This document shows, piece after piece, positions 1-8,969 of a DNA stretch of 64,000 nt. The position numbers were made by a program, and so were the translations under genes. This DNA is from Gemmatimonadota bacterium. GTDB lineage: Bacteria; Gemmatimonadota; Gemmatimonadetes; Gemmatimonadales; GWC2-71-9. Under the pieces are notes generated by a model, which made no database searches, was not told the DNA's origin, and worked only from the letters and a program-made list of their open reading frames with translations. Positions within the stretch are counted from its first letter, which is position 1. Every line of letters begins with the position of its first letter. The DNA lies in contig QHUZ01000022.1 in NCBI GenBank assembly GCA_003223395.1, forward strand, positions 1 through 64,000. The letters run 5' to 3'.

Positions 1-2
1 TC

Positions 3-875
3 GAGTACCGGATGCAGGGGATCGTTCAGGTGCAGGTGCAGGAGAAGGCCGGACTGACATTCGCCGCGGCGCTGCGCTCGATCCTGCGGCAGGACCCCAA
101 CGTCGTCCTGATCGGGGAAATCCGCGACAAAGAGACCGCGCAGATCGCCGTCCAGGCGTCGCTCACCGGCCACCTCGTGCTGTCCACGCTGCACACCAAT
201 GACGCCGCCAACGCCGTCACACGGCTCGTGGATATCGGGGTGGAGGCGTACAAGATCGCGGCGTCGCTGCGCGGCGTCGTAGCGCAGCGCCTGATGCGCA
301 GATTGTGTCCAACGTGTAAGGAAGTCTGGATGGAAGCGCCGCCCGAGCGCTTGCGGCGGTGGATCCCCAAGGGGACGCCCCTCTACCGCGCAGCGGGGTG
401 TCCCGACTGCGTGATGACGGGCTATCGAGGACGCTTCTCGATCCTCGAGATCCTCACGATGACGCCCGAGCTCGAGCGGCTGATCGCCGCCGGGGAGGTG
501 GCGGATCGGATCGCGGAAGCGGCTCAACGCGGCGGGATGAAATCGCTGTGGGATTCAGGGCTCGCGCACGTGACACGGGGCGAGTCCACGCTCGAAGAGC
601 TCACCCGCGTGGTGGACATCCCCCCCGAAGCTGACGCTCCGGCTCCAGCGGACCCCCAAGCCTCGCGCGGCTCCGGCGGGCGGCGCCTCACGCCGGCGCC
701 CGGAACCGTCACCATTCCACACGAGCCGGCCGCGCCCGTCTCCACGCACTTTCGTGCTCGACTTGAACCTCCCGGGCCTGGACGGCTATGGCGTGCTGTC
801 GCACCTGCGCTCGCGCCCGGCCACCGCCAACATTCCCGTCATCGTCCTGACCGCGAAGGGCGACGAGGACAATGA
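3..875 (+). CDS. GspE/PilB-family secretion/pilus assembly ATPase, C-terminal part (5' end outside window)
   Basis: Cytoplasmic hexameric ATPase that powers type II secretion or type IV pilus extension. The frame is open at the window edge. Visible are the Asp-box/Walker B region ([13 protein letters not shown]), the His-box ([15 protein letters not shown]) and the tetracysteine zinc site (CPTC ... CPDC followed by TGYRGR), all diagnostic of GspE/PilB. Family similarity ends near TLEELTRVV (about base 615). A Pro/Ala-rich linker follows, and from about base 745 this frame is probably meaningless, because a half receiver domain continues in the +1 frame (next feature). The prepilin peptidase at 40184-40954 is the natural partner system. 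GspE versus PilB cannot be decided without the N-terminus. Confidence 0.85.
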   Translation, partial: EYRMQGIVQVQVQEKAGLTFAAALRSILRQDPNVVLIGEIRDKETAQIAVQASLTGHLVLSTLHTNDAANAVTRLVDIGVEAYKIAASLRGVVAQRLMRRLCPTCKEVWMEAPPERLRRWIPKGTPLYRAAGCPDCVMTGYRGRFSILEILTMTPELERLIAAGEVADRIAEAAQRGGMKSLWDSGLAHVTRGESTLEELTRVVDIPPEADAPAPADPQASRGSGGRRLTPAPGTVTIPHEPAAPVSTHFRARLEPPGPGRLWRAVAPALAPGHRQHSRHRPDREGRRGQ

Positions 876-978
876 AGTGCGCGTCTTCGAGCTCGGCGCC
901 GACGACTTTCTCACCAAGCCGTTCCGCGCTCGCGCGCTCTCCGCGCGTCTCGAAGCCGTGCTCGGCCGCCGCCGCTGA
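754..978 (+). pseudogene. C-terminal half of a response-regulator receiver domain, out of frame with the upstream ATPase
   Basis: This frame encodes the second half of a CheY-like receiver domain: the phosphoacceptor loop [13 protein letters not shown], the VIVLTAKG strand with the conserved Thr, and the DDFLTKPF lysine motif. The first ~50 residues, including the acidic Asp pair, are absent, and no such sequence lies upstream. The frame is +1 relative to the GspE ORF. I infer that the parent gene was a GspE-REC fusion that lost the middle of its sequence with a frame change, or that the assembly did. The 754 start is only the first GTG in frame and is unlikely to be a real start. Confidence 0.7.
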
Positions 979-989
979 CCTCCGTTCGA

Positions 990-1442
990 GTGTCCTTCGT
1001 GGACACGTACGCGCTGCGTGGAGCGGGGCCGAGTCTCGAGGTGCTCGCGCTGCGCCGCGGTCCGAACGGTCGCAATCCGGGGTCCTGGGAGACGGTGCAC
1101 GGCACGATCGAGTCCGGAGAGACGCCGGTGCAGGCGTCGCTGCGCGAGCTGCGCGAAGAAACCGGCCTCGTCCCGGAAAAATTCTACAATCTCAGCCGCA
1201 CGGAAGCGTTTTATCAGCACCGGAGCGACGAGGTGGCGCTGATTCCGGTGTTCGCCGCGTTCGTCGCGCGCAGCGCGACGGTCAAACTCTCAACAGAGCA
1301 CGATCGCGCGGAGTGGATCGGCGCCCGAGACGCGGCGGGGCGGTTTGCCTGGCCGCGAGAGCGCAGAGCAATGGATGACATTTTGTCAATAGTGGGGGGT
1401 GGCGACGCGGGCTTGCTGGAAGACGTGCTGCGAGTAAGCTAG
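990..1442 (+). CDS. NUDIX hydrolase
   Basis: Predicted pyrophosphohydrolase of about 150 residues acting on a nucleoside-diphosphate-linked substrate. The NUDIX box is complete: GTIESGETPVQASLRELREE followed by TGL, matching G-x5-E-x7-REUxEExGU, with the metal-binding glutamates present. The order SWETVHG before the box and EVALIPVFAAFV after it resembles dihydroneopterin-triphosphate/dATP pyrophosphatase-like members, but the substrate cannot be assigned. The start is GTG at 990, 11 nt after the receiver remnant's stop. It continues into the alkyltransferase-like gene with 15 nt between them, so both may be one transcript. Confidence 0.8.
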   Translation: MSFVDTYALRGAGPSLEVLALRRGPNGRNPGSWETVHGTIESGETPVQASLRELREETGLVPEKFYNLSRTEAFYQHRSDEVALIPVFAAFVARSATVKLSTEHDRAEWIGARDAAGRFAWPRERRAMDDILSIVGGGDAGLLEDVLRVS

Positions 1443-1457
1443 TACCGAGGCTCCCTT

Positions 1458-1847
1458 GTGAATCCATTCTATCATCGGATCTACCGCGTGGTCCGTCACA
1501 TCCCCAAGGGACGGGTGGCGACGTACGGCATCATCGCGCGGCTCGCGGGGCGGCCTGGCGCCGCACGCACAGTCGGATGGGCGCTCTCCGCACTTCCCGA
1601 AGACAACGATGTGCCGTGGTGGCGCGTCATCAATGCGGCGGGCCGCATTTCTTTTTCGGGGCAGGATCACAGCGCGGTGCTGCAGCGCGCGCTGCTGCTG
1701 CGCGAAGGCGTGCGGTTCGCGCCGGGTGGTGCCGTGAACCTCGGGACCTACGGCTGGCCGTCGGAGGCCTACGACAGCGCCGTCGCCTCCCACAAGCGCG
1801 CCGCCTCGACGCGAAGATCGCGCAGGTTGAAAGGCTTGCGCACGTAA
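1458..1847 (+). CDS. Alkyltransferase-like (ATL) protein, MGMT DNA-binding family
   Basis: A 129-residue protein with the DNA-binding fold of O6-alkylguanine-DNA alkyltransferase: FYHRIYRVVRHIPKGRVATYG (wing and helix-turn-helix) and RTVGWAL. The active-site PCHRV motif reads PWWRVI, so the acceptor cysteine is a tryptophan. That is the hallmark of ATL proteins (E. coli YbaZ has PWHRV), which bind alkylated guanines and hand them to nucleotide excision repair. The start is GTG at 1458. The last ~26 codons overlap the convergent kinase gene, and the basic tail [14 protein letters not shown] may be poorly conserved. Confidence 0.85.
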   Translation: MNPFYHRIYRVVRHIPKGRVATYGIIARLAGRPGAARTVGWALSALPEDNDVPWWRVINAAGRISFSGQDHSAVLQRALLLREGVRFAPGGAVNLGTYGWPSEAYDSAVASHKRAASTRRSRRLKGLRT

Positions 1848-3190
1848 CGCACGCCGAGACGCGCCAGCGTCTCTTCCGTCGTTGGGCGCACATCGCCCGT
1901 CGCGACGATGATCCGATCCCGCAGCGCCGGCATCCGCGACACCAACTCTTCCGCCAGCAGCGTCCCGCGTTTCCCGGGTGCCATCGCGCGCGCGTCGGTG
2001 ATCACGAGATCAAAGCCGCCGCGCTGTGCCAGATCGAGCGCATGCTGCGGGTCGCCCGCCACTTCGACGTCGTGGCCGTCGCGTGCGAACAGCGCCTTGA
2101 TCGTCCGCTGCACCGCGGGATCCGCGTCGACGAGCAGAATGGTGCGCTTCACCATCGATGCGGCGTTGACGGCCGGGGTGCCGTGGACGGGCGTGAGTGC
2201 CGGCCGCACGGCGTCGGCCGGCGCGGGAGGCAGGTCCACGCGAAACGCCGCGCCGCCACGCGGGCCGCGGGGTTCGAGCGCGATCTGTCCGCCATGACTC
2301 TCGACGATCGAATACGTGATCGACAGGCCGAGGCCGGTGCCCTTGCCGGGCTCTTTGGTCGTGAAGAACGGCGTGAAGACGCTCTGCGCAATCTCGTCGG
2401 CAATGCCGGGCCCCGTGTCCGCGACGCGCAGGTGCACCTGCCCGTCGAACCAGGTCGACACGGTGATTTGCCGGGAGCGCTCCCGCGGGTTCTCTGCAAC
2501 CGCGTGCGCCGCATTCGTCACGAGGTTGAGCACCACCTGCTGTAATCCGTGGCGATCGCCGAACACGTCGGGCAGCGCGCCGCTCAACTCCCGCTCGACC
2601 ACGATGTCCTTGAGCTTCAAGTCGTACGACGTCAGCGACAGCGTTCGGCGAATCACGTCGTTCAAGTCGACCGGCACGCGCTCGGACGCGCCTTTGCGCG
2701 CGAACGTGAGGAGATTGCGCACGATGCGGCTGGCGCGCTCCGCCTGTTCCTGAATCACCTGCAAATGACCGCGGTCCTTCTTGCCGAGCTCTTTCTGTTC
2801 GAGCAGGAACTCCGACAGCCCCGCGATCGATGTCAGCGGATTGTTGAGCTCATGGGCGACGCCGGAGACGAGCTGGCCGACGGCCGCTAGCTTCTCGCTC
2901 TGAACCAGCTGCGTTTCGAGGGCCTGCTGCTCCGTGACGTCCTCGACCATCACGACGATGCTCTGTTCGGTCGCCGCCCCCGGAATGCGAGCGGCGTTGA
3001 CGCGGACCGCACGCCCCAGTCGCTCGGAGCGCGCCACCAGCGGGGCGGGACGGTCGCCGCGCCGCGTCGCCGCGAGCAGCTCCTGCAGCGCGCTCGGCTT
3101 GCCGAGCAGGGCCTCGCCGAGCGGCGTGCCGACGACGTTCTGTAGCGGCATGTTGAGCAGGCTGGCGAGCGCGCGATTCGAGCGTCGCAA
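1769..3190 (-). CDS. Hybrid sensor histidine kinase, C-terminal part (PAS-HisKA-HATPase-REC)
   Basis: This is the catalytic portion of a sensor kinase. The order is a PAS domain ([20 protein letters not shown]), a short coiled coil, HisKA with phosphoacceptor in [13 protein letters not shown], HATPase_c with N box (NLVTNAAHA), G1 (DTGPGI) and G2 (GKGTGLGLS), then a C-terminal receiver beginning [10 protein letters not shown] with VITDAR as acceptor and RKPF. The listed start is a TTG that is unlikely to be native. The PAS frame continues upstream as [12 protein letters not shown], and the N-terminal membrane/GAF half lies in another frame (next feature). It is convergent with the ATL gene, overlapping by 79 nt. 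Confidence 0.75.
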   Translation of the reverse strand: MRRSNRALASLLNMPLQNVVGTPLGEALLGKPSALQELLAATRRGDRPAPLVARSERLGRAVRVNAARIPGAATEQSIVVMVEDVTEQQALETQLVQSEKLAAVGQLVSGVAHELNNPLTSIAGLSEFLLEQKELGKKDRGHLQVIQEQAERASRIVRNLLTFARKGASERVPVDLNDVIRRTLSLTSYDLKLKDIVVERELSGALPDVFGDRHGLQQVVLNLVTNAAHAVAENPRERSRQITVSTWFDGQVHLRVADTGPGIADEIAQSVFTPFFTTKEPGKGTGLGLSITYSIVESHGGQIALEPRGPRGGAAFRVDLPPAPADAVRPALTPVHGTPAVNAASMVKRTILLVDADPAVQRTIKALFARDGHDVEVAGDPQHALDLAQRGGFDLVITDARAMAPGKRGTLLAEELVSRMPALRDRIIVATGDVRPTTEETLARLGVRYVRKPFNLRDLRVEAARLWEATALS

Positions 3191-3704
3191 TCCCGTGCGA
3201 CCGGAGCGGCACGGCGGCGGCCGCGGCGGCGTCGAAGCCCTTCACGATGACCGTGGGCGCGGCCCCCGAATTCCGGATCAGCTCCAGGTGCTCCCGGCCT
3301 GTGGAGCGCGCGACGAGACCCGGATCGTCTCCCTGGATCTTCTGGCCGCGCAGCGGCGCCAGTGTGCCTTCGGCAGCGGCGATCTGCAGGGGATCGCTGG
3401 GCGCATCCCCTAGCAGCGCCAGCAGTGCGCCCTGCGCGTCGAGAAAGCGAACGGCGTAGCGCACCACCTGCTCGACGATGCGGTCCAGCTCGAGCGAGTC
3501 GGACAGGACGTACGACAGCTCCTGCAGAGAAAAGAGCTCGGACAGGCGACGATTGAGCTCTTCGGCAGCGCGGCGCCGCTCCTGCTCGGAGCGCAGCAAC
3601 CGCTGCCGCAAACGCCACAACACGAGCCCAGCGCCCGCGAAAATCAGGGCGATCGCAATCGTGGCGAACTCCAGCGCGTGTTGTCGCAGCACGTCCATGG
3701 GCAT
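3191..3704 (-). pseudogene. N-terminal part of the same sensor kinase (TM helix, coiled coil, partial GAF), frame-disrupted
   Basis: Starting at ATG 3704, the product has a transmembrane helix (EFATIAIALIFAGAGLVLW), a coiled coil (RLLRSEQERRRAAEELNRRL) and a GAF domain (LELDRIVEQVVRYAVRFLDA onwards). The GAF stops short at about AAAAVPLRSHG. Here the PAS frame of the C-terminal half begins in a different phase, with roughly the last 50-60 GAF/linker residues missing. Both halves align in order with the usual TM-GAF-PAS-kinase-REC plan, so I read this as one gene with an internal deletion plus frame change. The frame runs on to 2850 only as a shadow of the kinase domain. Confidence 0.65.
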
Positions 3705-3723
3705 CTATATTCAACTATACATC

Positions 3724-4431
3724 TTGAGAATCAATCTTCTGCTGTGCTTGAGCCTCGCGGCGTGCGACGCCGAAGCGCGCCCCGGTGTCTCGCGCGTATG
3801 GCCCGAGTTCGGGACGATGATGTCCGCCGCCGCGTGGGGAACGGATAGCACGCGCGTTGCGCGCACCCTGGATGCGGCGCGCGATTCCGTCGATCACATC
3901 GACTCACTGCTCCAACGGCACGTATCGATCGCCGCACTCGATGCCGTGCGGCGCGAGATTCGCCGGCGCACCGGTATCGCACTCGTGGCCGACAGCATCG
4001 CTCCTGGATATGCGCTCGATCGCGCGGCGTTGGCGCTCGTCAATGTGGTGGACAGCGCGCTGCTGGACCTGGGCGGCCAGTACCTCTGGGTAGGGCCGCC
4101 CGCGCCGCCCGCGCGTCCGACACACCGGGCGGTCGGCATTCCCGATCCCGACAACACCCTGCGCACGCTGGCGGTCGTCGATCTGCAAGGCGGGTCAGTG
4201 CGGACCGCGTCGCAGCGCAATGCGCCGCGCGGCGCGGCACGCTCGGTCACGGTGCTGGCGGGAGACGGTCTGACGGCAAGCGCCTGGGCGGCGGCACTGC
4301 TCGCGCTCGGGTGCGACCGCGCCCTCGCGGTGGCGCAGGGGATGCATGTGATATGTGCGGACTCGACGGGCGTGCGGTGGGCTACAGGTCTCCAGAATCG
4401 TGTTTCGCTCCCACCTGCGCGCGGGCCCTGA
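3724..4431 (+). CDS. Short ApbE-like (FAD:protein FMN transferase) lipoprotein
   Basis: A putative periplasmic lipoprotein of about 235 residues. TTG at 3724 gives the lipoprotein signal LRINLLLCLSLAACD. An in-frame ATG at 3697 is an alternative and would overlap the divergent kinase start. ApbE landmarks are WPEFGTMMSAAAWG, APGYALDRAA, LLDLGGQYLWVG, VGIPDPDNTLRT and VTVLAGDGLTASAWAAALLALG. Members usually have 300 or more residues. Here the SDLSRLN-type region, the middle helical segment and the HILDPRTG metal-site motif are not found, so activity is doubtful. It may be another member of the internal-deletion series, although the frame is kept. Confidence 0.6.
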   Translation: MRINLLLCLSLAACDAEARPGVSRVWPEFGTMMSAAAWGTDSTRVARTLDAARDSVDHIDSLLQRHVSIAALDAVRREIRRRTGIALVADSIAPGYALDRAALALVNVVDSALLDLGGQYLWVGPPAPPARPTHRAVGIPDPDNTLRTLAVVDLQGGSVRTASQRNAPRGAARSVTVLAGDGLTASAWAAALLALGCDRALAVAQGMHVICADSTGVRWATGLQNRVSLPPARGP

Positions 4432-4960
4432 CCCGCGCGCGTTCCTGATCGAGCAGGCGCAGCGAGTGGCTCCAGGCATCGCTGGACAGGCCCTGGTAGC
4501 TGACGGTCAGCTGTTCGGCGAAGCTGATGCCGGGATCGAAGAGGTAGATCGCCGCCGCCTGCTGCCGTGCATCGAGCTGAAATGAGCTCCAGGTGGGCGA
4601 GAGCGGCACGATCCCGATGGGGCGAAACAGGCGGCCGCGGCTCGTGATGGTCAGCTCCTCCGGATTGAATCGCGCCTGTGGCACCACTCCAAGAAATGTC
4701 ACCATCACCACGGTCGGATTCTGCGTCGATCCGCGGGCCGCAGCATCGGTGAGATCCGCGGCGCGACTACGGACGAGCTCCGTGAGCGAGCGGTAGGTGT
4801 CCGGAGCCAACAGGCGGGTCACCTGGTCGTCGAGCGGCAGCACCTGGACCTCGATGGTGCCCGTCGCGAGGCGGACGGCGATATCGTCGCGGCGGAGCGT
4901 GCCGTAACCGGCAGGCACCGTATCCTGTGCAATGAGACACACCAGCAATGCGATGATCAC
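4382..4960 (-). CDS. Hypothetical secreted protein
   Basis: A 192-residue protein with a hydrophobic N-terminus ([15 protein letters not shown]) that looks like a short signal peptide, so it is probably exported. The body has an immunoglobulin-like, beta-rich appearance (NPTVVMVTFLGVVPQARFNPEE; FRPIGIVPLSP; AIYLFDPGISFAEQLTVSYQG) and a charged, helical C-terminus. I do not recognise the family. It shares a 4-nt start/stop overlap with engB (4957-4960), so it is translationally coupled to that GTPase gene, and it is convergent with the ApbE-like gene (50-nt overlap). Confidence 0.6.
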   Translation of the reverse strand: MIIALLVCLIAQDTVPAGYGTLRRDDIAVRLATGTIEVQVLPLDDQVTRLLAPDTYRSLTELVRSRAADLTDAAARGSTQNPTVVMVTFLGVVPQARFNPEELTITSRGRLFRPIGIVPLSPTWSSFQLDARQQAAAIYLFDPGISFAEQLTVSYQGLSSDAWSHSLRLLDQERARVRARAQVGAKHDSGDL

Positions 4961-5601
4961 TGCACCACTCCTGAAATCAGTCCCGCGATCGCTTCCTTCA
5001 AGTCGGCGATGCCCGCGCCGGTTTTCGCACTCGTCACCGTCACCTGATCCTCCGGCAGCCCCAGCTCTTCGCGCAGCTCGCGCTCTCTCGTGCTGCGTTT
5101 GCCTGAAGAAAGCTTATCCCCTTTCGTGAGGGCTGCGAGCACTTGCGTTTGTTCTTCCGCGAGGGCGTCCTGCATCGCCTGGTCGTCCGTGGACAGCGCG
5201 TGCCGGATGTCGAGCAGCCAGACCACGCCACGCAACCGCTCGCGTCGCAAGGCATGCTTCACCAATCCTCGGAACGCGGCTCGCTGTGCCTTGCCCACGC
5301 GTGCATACCCATACCCGGGCAAGTCGAGAAAGTAGTGAGACTCGTCGATCACAAAAACATTGAGCGCACGGGTCTTCCCCGGGGTGCCGGAGATTTTTGC
5401 GATCCGGCGCCCAACGAGCGCGTTCAGCAGCGAGGATTTGCCGACATTGGATCGACCGACGAAGGCGACTTCTGGAAGCGGTGGATCGAGCAGCACATCA
5501 GCACGTGGAAACGAGCCGATGTAGCGAGGGTCGCTCAGGCTTCTTTCTTCTGGCGGGGGCGCTCGGTGACGAGGAGCGGCGCGCGGCCGGATGTGACGCA
5601 T
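4957..5601 (-). CDS. engB: Ribosome-biogenesis GTPase YihA/YsxC (EngB)
   Basis: A small GTPase that assists assembly of the large ribosomal subunit. It has all G motifs: G1 [10 protein letters not shown]2 around [12 protein letters not shown]3 DLPGYGYA, G4 variant TKGDKLS, and the family signature [15 protein letters not shown]. The conserved start of the family ([14 protein letters not shown]) begins just after the clpX stop. The ORF extends upstream to ATG 5601, 67 nt inside clpX, because no ATG/GTG/TTG lies closer in frame. The true start is therefore uncertain, perhaps a non-standard codon near 5540. It is downstream of clpX on the same strand. Confidence 0.9.
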   Translation of the reverse strand: MRHIRPRAAPRHRAPPPEERSLSDPRYIGSFPRADVLLDPPLPEVAFVGRSNVGKSSLLNALVGRRIAKISGTPGKTRALNVFVIDESHYFLDLPGYGYARVGKAQRAAFRGLVKHALRRERLRGVVWLLDIRHALSTDDQAMQDALAEEQTQVLAALTKGDKLSSGKRSTRERELREELGLPEDQVTVTSAKTGAGIADLKEAIAGLISGVVQ

Positions 5602-6785
5602 TCGGCGGTAATGGCCACCTCGCGCACGTCGTCGCGGCTCGGCAGCTCGAACATGATCTCGGTCATCATCTCTTCGAGGATGGCGCGCAACCCTCTCGCG
5701 CCGGTGCCGCGCTTCATCGCCTTCGCCGCGATCGCCTTGAGCGCGTCTTTCTCGAGCGTCAGCCGCACGTCCTCGAGATCGAACAGTTTCTGATACTGCT
5801 TGGCGAGCGCGTTCTTGGGCTCGGTGAGGATCTTGACCAATGCCTCCTCGTCGAGCGCGTCGAGCGGCACGGTGACCGGGAGGCGGCCGACCAGCTCGGG
5901 GATGAGGCCGTAGCGCAGCAAGTCGTCCGGCTCGACGTCTTGGAACGGATTCTTCTTCAGCTTCTCGGCGACACCTTCAGCCACCTCTTCCTTGGTGAAG
6001 CCGATCTGGCGCCGGCCTGTGCGGGATTCGATGATCTTCTCGAGCCCGTCGAACGCGCCGCCGCAGATGAACAGGATGTCCTTGGTGTTGACCTGGATGT
6101 ATTCCTGCTGCGGATGCTTGCGGCCGCCCTGCGGCGGCACGCTCGCGACTGTGCCTTCCAGAATCTTGAGCAGCGCCTGCTGCACACCTTCGCCCGAGAC
6201 GTCGCGCGTGATGCTGGGGTTTTCTGACTTGCGCGCGATCTTGTCGATCTCGTCGATATAGACGATGCCCCGCTCGGCCTCGGATACGTTGAAATCGGCG
6301 GCTTGCAGCAGGCGCACGAGGATGTTTTCGACGTCCTCACCGACGTAGCCAGCCTCGGTGAGGGTGGCGGCGTCGGCAATCGTGAACGGCACGTCCAGAA
6401 TGCGGGCCAACGTTTGCGCCAGGAGCGTCTTGCCGACCCCCGTCGGGCCAATCAACAGGATGTTGCTCTTGTCGAGCTCGACCTCGTTATCGCGGCCCGA
6501 GTGGGAATTGATCCGCTTGTAGTGATTGTAGACGGCGACGGCGAGGGTCTTCTTGGCGCGGTCCTGCCCGATCACGTACTGGTCCAGCACATCCTTGATT
6601 TCGGCAGGCGTGGGGACCTGCGTGATGGCTTCGGCGACTTCGCGCTCTTCGTCCTCCGCCAGAATCTCATTGCAAAGCGCGATGCACTCATTGCAGATAT
6701 AGACCGACGGCCCGGAGATGAACTTCCGGACTGAATCCTTGGATTTACCGCAAAACGAGCAGCGGAGATGCTTGTCGTGAGACAT
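5535..6785 (-). CDS. clpX: ATP-dependent Clp protease ATP-binding subunit ClpX
   Basis: AAA+ unfoldase of ClpXP, 416 residues and full length. It has an N-terminal zinc-binding domain (CSFCGKS ... CNECIALC), Walker A GPTGVGKT, Walker [11 protein letters not shown], the substrate pore loop GYVGEDVE, sensor regions, the IGF loop (RRQIGFT) that docks ClpP, and RGTGARGLR in the small domain. It delivers tagged or native substrates to the ClpP gene immediately upstream. The gap to clpP is 41 nt, consistent with a tig-clpP-clpX-engB operon. Confidence 0.98.
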   Translation of the reverse strand: MSHDKHLRCSFCGKSKDSVRKFISGPSVYICNECIALCNEILAEDEEREVAEAITQVPTPAEIKDVLDQYVIGQDRAKKTLAVAVYNHYKRINSHSGRDNEVELDKSNILLIGPTGVGKTLLAQTLARILDVPFTIADAATLTEAGYVGEDVENILVRLLQAADFNVSEAERGIVYIDEIDKIARKSENPSITRDVSGEGVQQALLKILEGTVASVPPQGGRKHPQQEYIQVNTKDILFICGGAFDGLEKIIESRTGRRQIGFTKEEVAEGVAEKLKKNPFQDVEPDDLLRYGLIPELVGRLPVTVPLDALDEEALVKILTEPKNALAKQYQKLFDLEDVRLTLEKDALKAIAAKAMKRGTGARGLRAILEEMMTEIMFELPSRDDVREVAITAECVTSGRAPLLVTERPRQKKEA

Positions 6786-6826
6786 CGTATCCTAGTATGG
6801 GAAGGGGCTTCTAGCGGCGCAAGGGA

Positions 6827-7459
6827 TCACTTCTTTGCCTTCCCGTCTTCCTTGATTTCCTCGAAGTTCGAGATCACGTGATCGATCAAACCGTACTCTT
6901 TGGCCTCTTCCGCCGACATGAAGCGGTCGCGGTCCATGTCCTTTTCGATCGATTCGACGGTTTTGCCGGTGTGCTTGGCATACAGCTCGTTGAGCTTGCG
7001 GCGCAGGAACAGGATCCCTCGCGCCTGGATCTCGATGTCCGACGCCGTGCCCTGGGTCCCGCCGGAGGGCTGGTGCATCATGATCCGGGCGTGCGGCAGC
7101 GCCGAGCGCTTCCCCTTGCGGCCGGCGGTGAGCAGGAAGGAGCCCATCGAGGCCGCCATGCCCATGCAGATCGTGTTCACGGGGGCCCGCAGGAACTGCA
7201 TCGTGTCGTAGATCGCCATGCCGGAGGAAACGAGCCCACCTGGGGAATTCACGTACAGGTAAATATCTCGTTCCGGGTTGTCGGCATCGAGAAACAGCAG
7301 CTGGGCGATGATGATGTTGGCGACATCGTCGGTGATGGACGTGCCGAGGAACACGATGCGATCCATCAGCAGGCGGCTGAAGATGTCGTAGGTGCGCTCG
7401 CCACGGCTCGAGCGCTCGATGATGTACGGGGGATAGATGTGGCTTTCGCTCTTCGTCAC
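6827..7459 (-). CDS. clpP: ATP-dependent Clp protease proteolytic subunit ClpP
   Basis: Serine protease that forms the tetradecameric degradation chamber. The 210 residues carry the catalytic serine in [11 protein letters not shown], the histidine in [11 protein letters not shown] and the aspartate region [11 protein letters not shown]. The N-terminal propeptide is short ([20 protein letters not shown]). The start is GTG, overlapping the tig stop by 4 nt (GTGA), a translational-coupling arrangement. Confidence 0.98.
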   Translation of the reverse strand: MTKSESHIYPPYIIERSSRGERTYDIFSRLLMDRIVFLGTSITDDVANIIIAQLLFLDADNPERDIYLYVNSPGGLVSSGMAIYDTMQFLRAPVNTICMGMAASMGSFLLTAGRKGKRSALPHARIMMHQPSGGTQGTASDIEIQARGILFLRRKLNELYAKHTGKTVESIEKDMDRDRFMSAEEAKEYGLIDHVISNFEEIKEDGKAKK

Positions 7460-8703
7460 GCTTGCTCCACGGTGGACTGCGACAGGAGATAGGCGAACAC
7501 CTTCTCCTCGGTGATGCTCCGCGCGACATCGCGGAGCCGCTTGGCCTTCTCGAGCGACGCATACAGCTGCGCCGCGGGCATCCCGCGCCGCTCGGCGAGC
7601 TGCTGGATGCGCTCATCCAGCTCGGCCTCGGTGGCGCGCAGATTCTGGGACTCGACGACGTAGTCGAGCACGAGGTCTCGCCGGACCTGGGCTTCGGCGA
7701 TCGACCGGAATTCCTCGGCGAACTGCGGCCAGCGCTCCTCGGGGATCTCGTACGCCTGCGCGTACATCCCCAACACGCGCTCGACCAGCGGCCGCGGTGC
7801 GACGACGTTGTTCGCCTGCACGATCTGCTCGACCAGCTCCGAGCGCACCTTGGCGTCGGCTTCCCGCTCCGCTTCCTTGCCGAGATCGGTGGTCACCGCC
7901 GTGCGGAGCGCGTCGAGCGACTCGAAGTCGCCCATCTCGCGCGCGAAGGCGTCGTCCAGGGCGGCGAGCTCCTGACGCTTCACCTCGCGGAGCGTGACCT
8001 TGATATCGCGCGTCTGTCCGCGCTTGGCTTCTTCGGCGAAGTCGTCGGGGAAGCGCACCGTGGCGTCGACCGATTCGCCCGGCGTGAGGTTCATGATGCG
8101 CTCCTCGACGTCGGGAATGGCGCGACCCTCTCCCAGCACGAACTGGTAGGGCTGCGGATCCTTGACCTCCCCGTTCTCGCGCGTCGCGATTATGACGTCC
8201 ACGAGATCCTTGGGCTTCGGCTTTTCGCCCGTTACCGGCGTCCACGGCGCGCGCTGCTCGCGCATGGCGTTGAGCTGCGTGTCGACCTGAGCTGCGGTAA
8301 CCACGGGGACTTTCCGCGTGAGCGCGAACTTCCCCAGACGCTCGAGCTTCAGCTCGGGCTTCAGCTCGACGTGAAACTCGAAGGTGACGGGGGCGCCGTC
8401 TTCCCACTTCAGGTTGTGGATGTGCGGGTCGGCGATCGGCTTCAACTCTTCCTGCTTCTGCGCGACGCGCCAACTCTCCTGGACGAGCTCGCGCAGCGTC
8501 TCCTGCCGGATGTCGTCGGCGAACTTCTTGCGAACGACGGCGGCCGGCACCTTGCCCTGGCGGAAGCCGGGCAGCCGGGCGCGCTGCTGATATGCCTTCG
8601 TCGCGCGCTCCTCGGCGGCTTTCACGTTGTCGGGCGGGATCGTTACTTCCAGCGACGCTTCCCCCGGCTCGGCGCGGGTCTTCTTAACCAGAATGTCGGG
8701 CAT
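7456..8703 (-). CDS. tig: Trigger factor (ribosome-associated chaperone/PPIase)
   Basis: A ribosome-bound folding chaperone of 415 residues. The N-terminal ribosome-binding domain has the signature loop as [16 protein letters not shown]. The middle is an FKBP-type PPIase domain ([13 protein letters not shown] ... [25 protein letters not shown]), followed by the long C-terminal helical arm domain. The ORF track begins at 8760, but the conserved start [14 protein letters not shown] sits at 8703 and is chosen here. It heads a quality-control cluster with clpP and clpX. The tRNA-Leu gene lies just upstream on the same strand. Confidence 0.96.
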   Translation of the reverse strand: MPDILVKKTRAEPGEASLEVTIPPDNVKAAEERATKAYQQRARLPGFRQGKVPAAVVRKKFADDIRQETLRELVQESWRVAQKQEELKPIADPHIHNLKWEDGAPVTFEFHVELKPELKLERLGKFALTRKVPVVTAAQVDTQLNAMREQRAPWTPVTGEKPKPKDLVDVIIATRENGEVKDPQPYQFVLGEGRAIPDVEERIMNLTPGESVDATVRFPDDFAEEAKRGQTRDIKVTLREVKRQELAALDDAFAREMGDFESLDALRTAVTTDLGKEAEREADAKVRSELVEQIVQANNVVAPRPLVERVLGMYAQAYEIPEERWPQFAEEFRSIAEAQVRRDLVLDYVVESQNLRATEAELDERIQQLAERRGMPAAQLYASLEKAKRLRDVARSITEEKVFAYLLSQSTVEQA

Positions 8704-8820
8704 GTGACGAAATAATCTAACCAGTAGGCATAGGGGCGCGGGTTGTCCGGTAGACGACAAGCCTGTGGTCCGCGGTGCGTCTGTTGCCTAGTCTTTGCAT
8801 GTCCGCGCTTTGCTTTTCAG

Positions 8821-8902
8821 TGCGACCGGAGGGACTCGAACCCCCACGGGTTGCCCCACCAGCTCCTAAGGCTGGCGCGTCTGCCAATTCCGCCACGGTC
8901 GC
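8821..8902 (-). tRNA. tRNA-Leu (anticodon UAG)
   Basis: On the minus strand the sequence starts GCGACCGTGGCGGAATTGGC and folds as a class II tRNA. The acceptor stem GCGACCG/CGGTCGC pairs fully. The anticodon arm is CCAGC-CTTAGGA-GCTGG with anticodon TAG. A long variable arm is present, and the T arm is GGGGGTTCGAGTCCCTC. The discriminator base is A. CCA is not encoded. Long variable arm and UAG anticodon identify leucine. Confidence 0.95.
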
Positions 8903-8969
8903 GAACTCCCGAGAAATGTATCTTTCCCGAGTACCAATGTCGTCCCTTCAAGCCTTCAGGAGCGTGGTC

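Noticed and set aside
1577-2545. 322-residue plus-strand ORF over the kinase gene
   Set aside because: Composition is Arg/His/Ala-rich with no motif, and it is the reverse shadow of a clear histidine kinase.
8775-8969. N-terminal extension of the exported protein ORF through the tRNA-Leu region
   Set aside because: The extension translates the complement of a tRNA. GTG 8970 has a Shine-Dalgarno sequence and a proper signal peptide.
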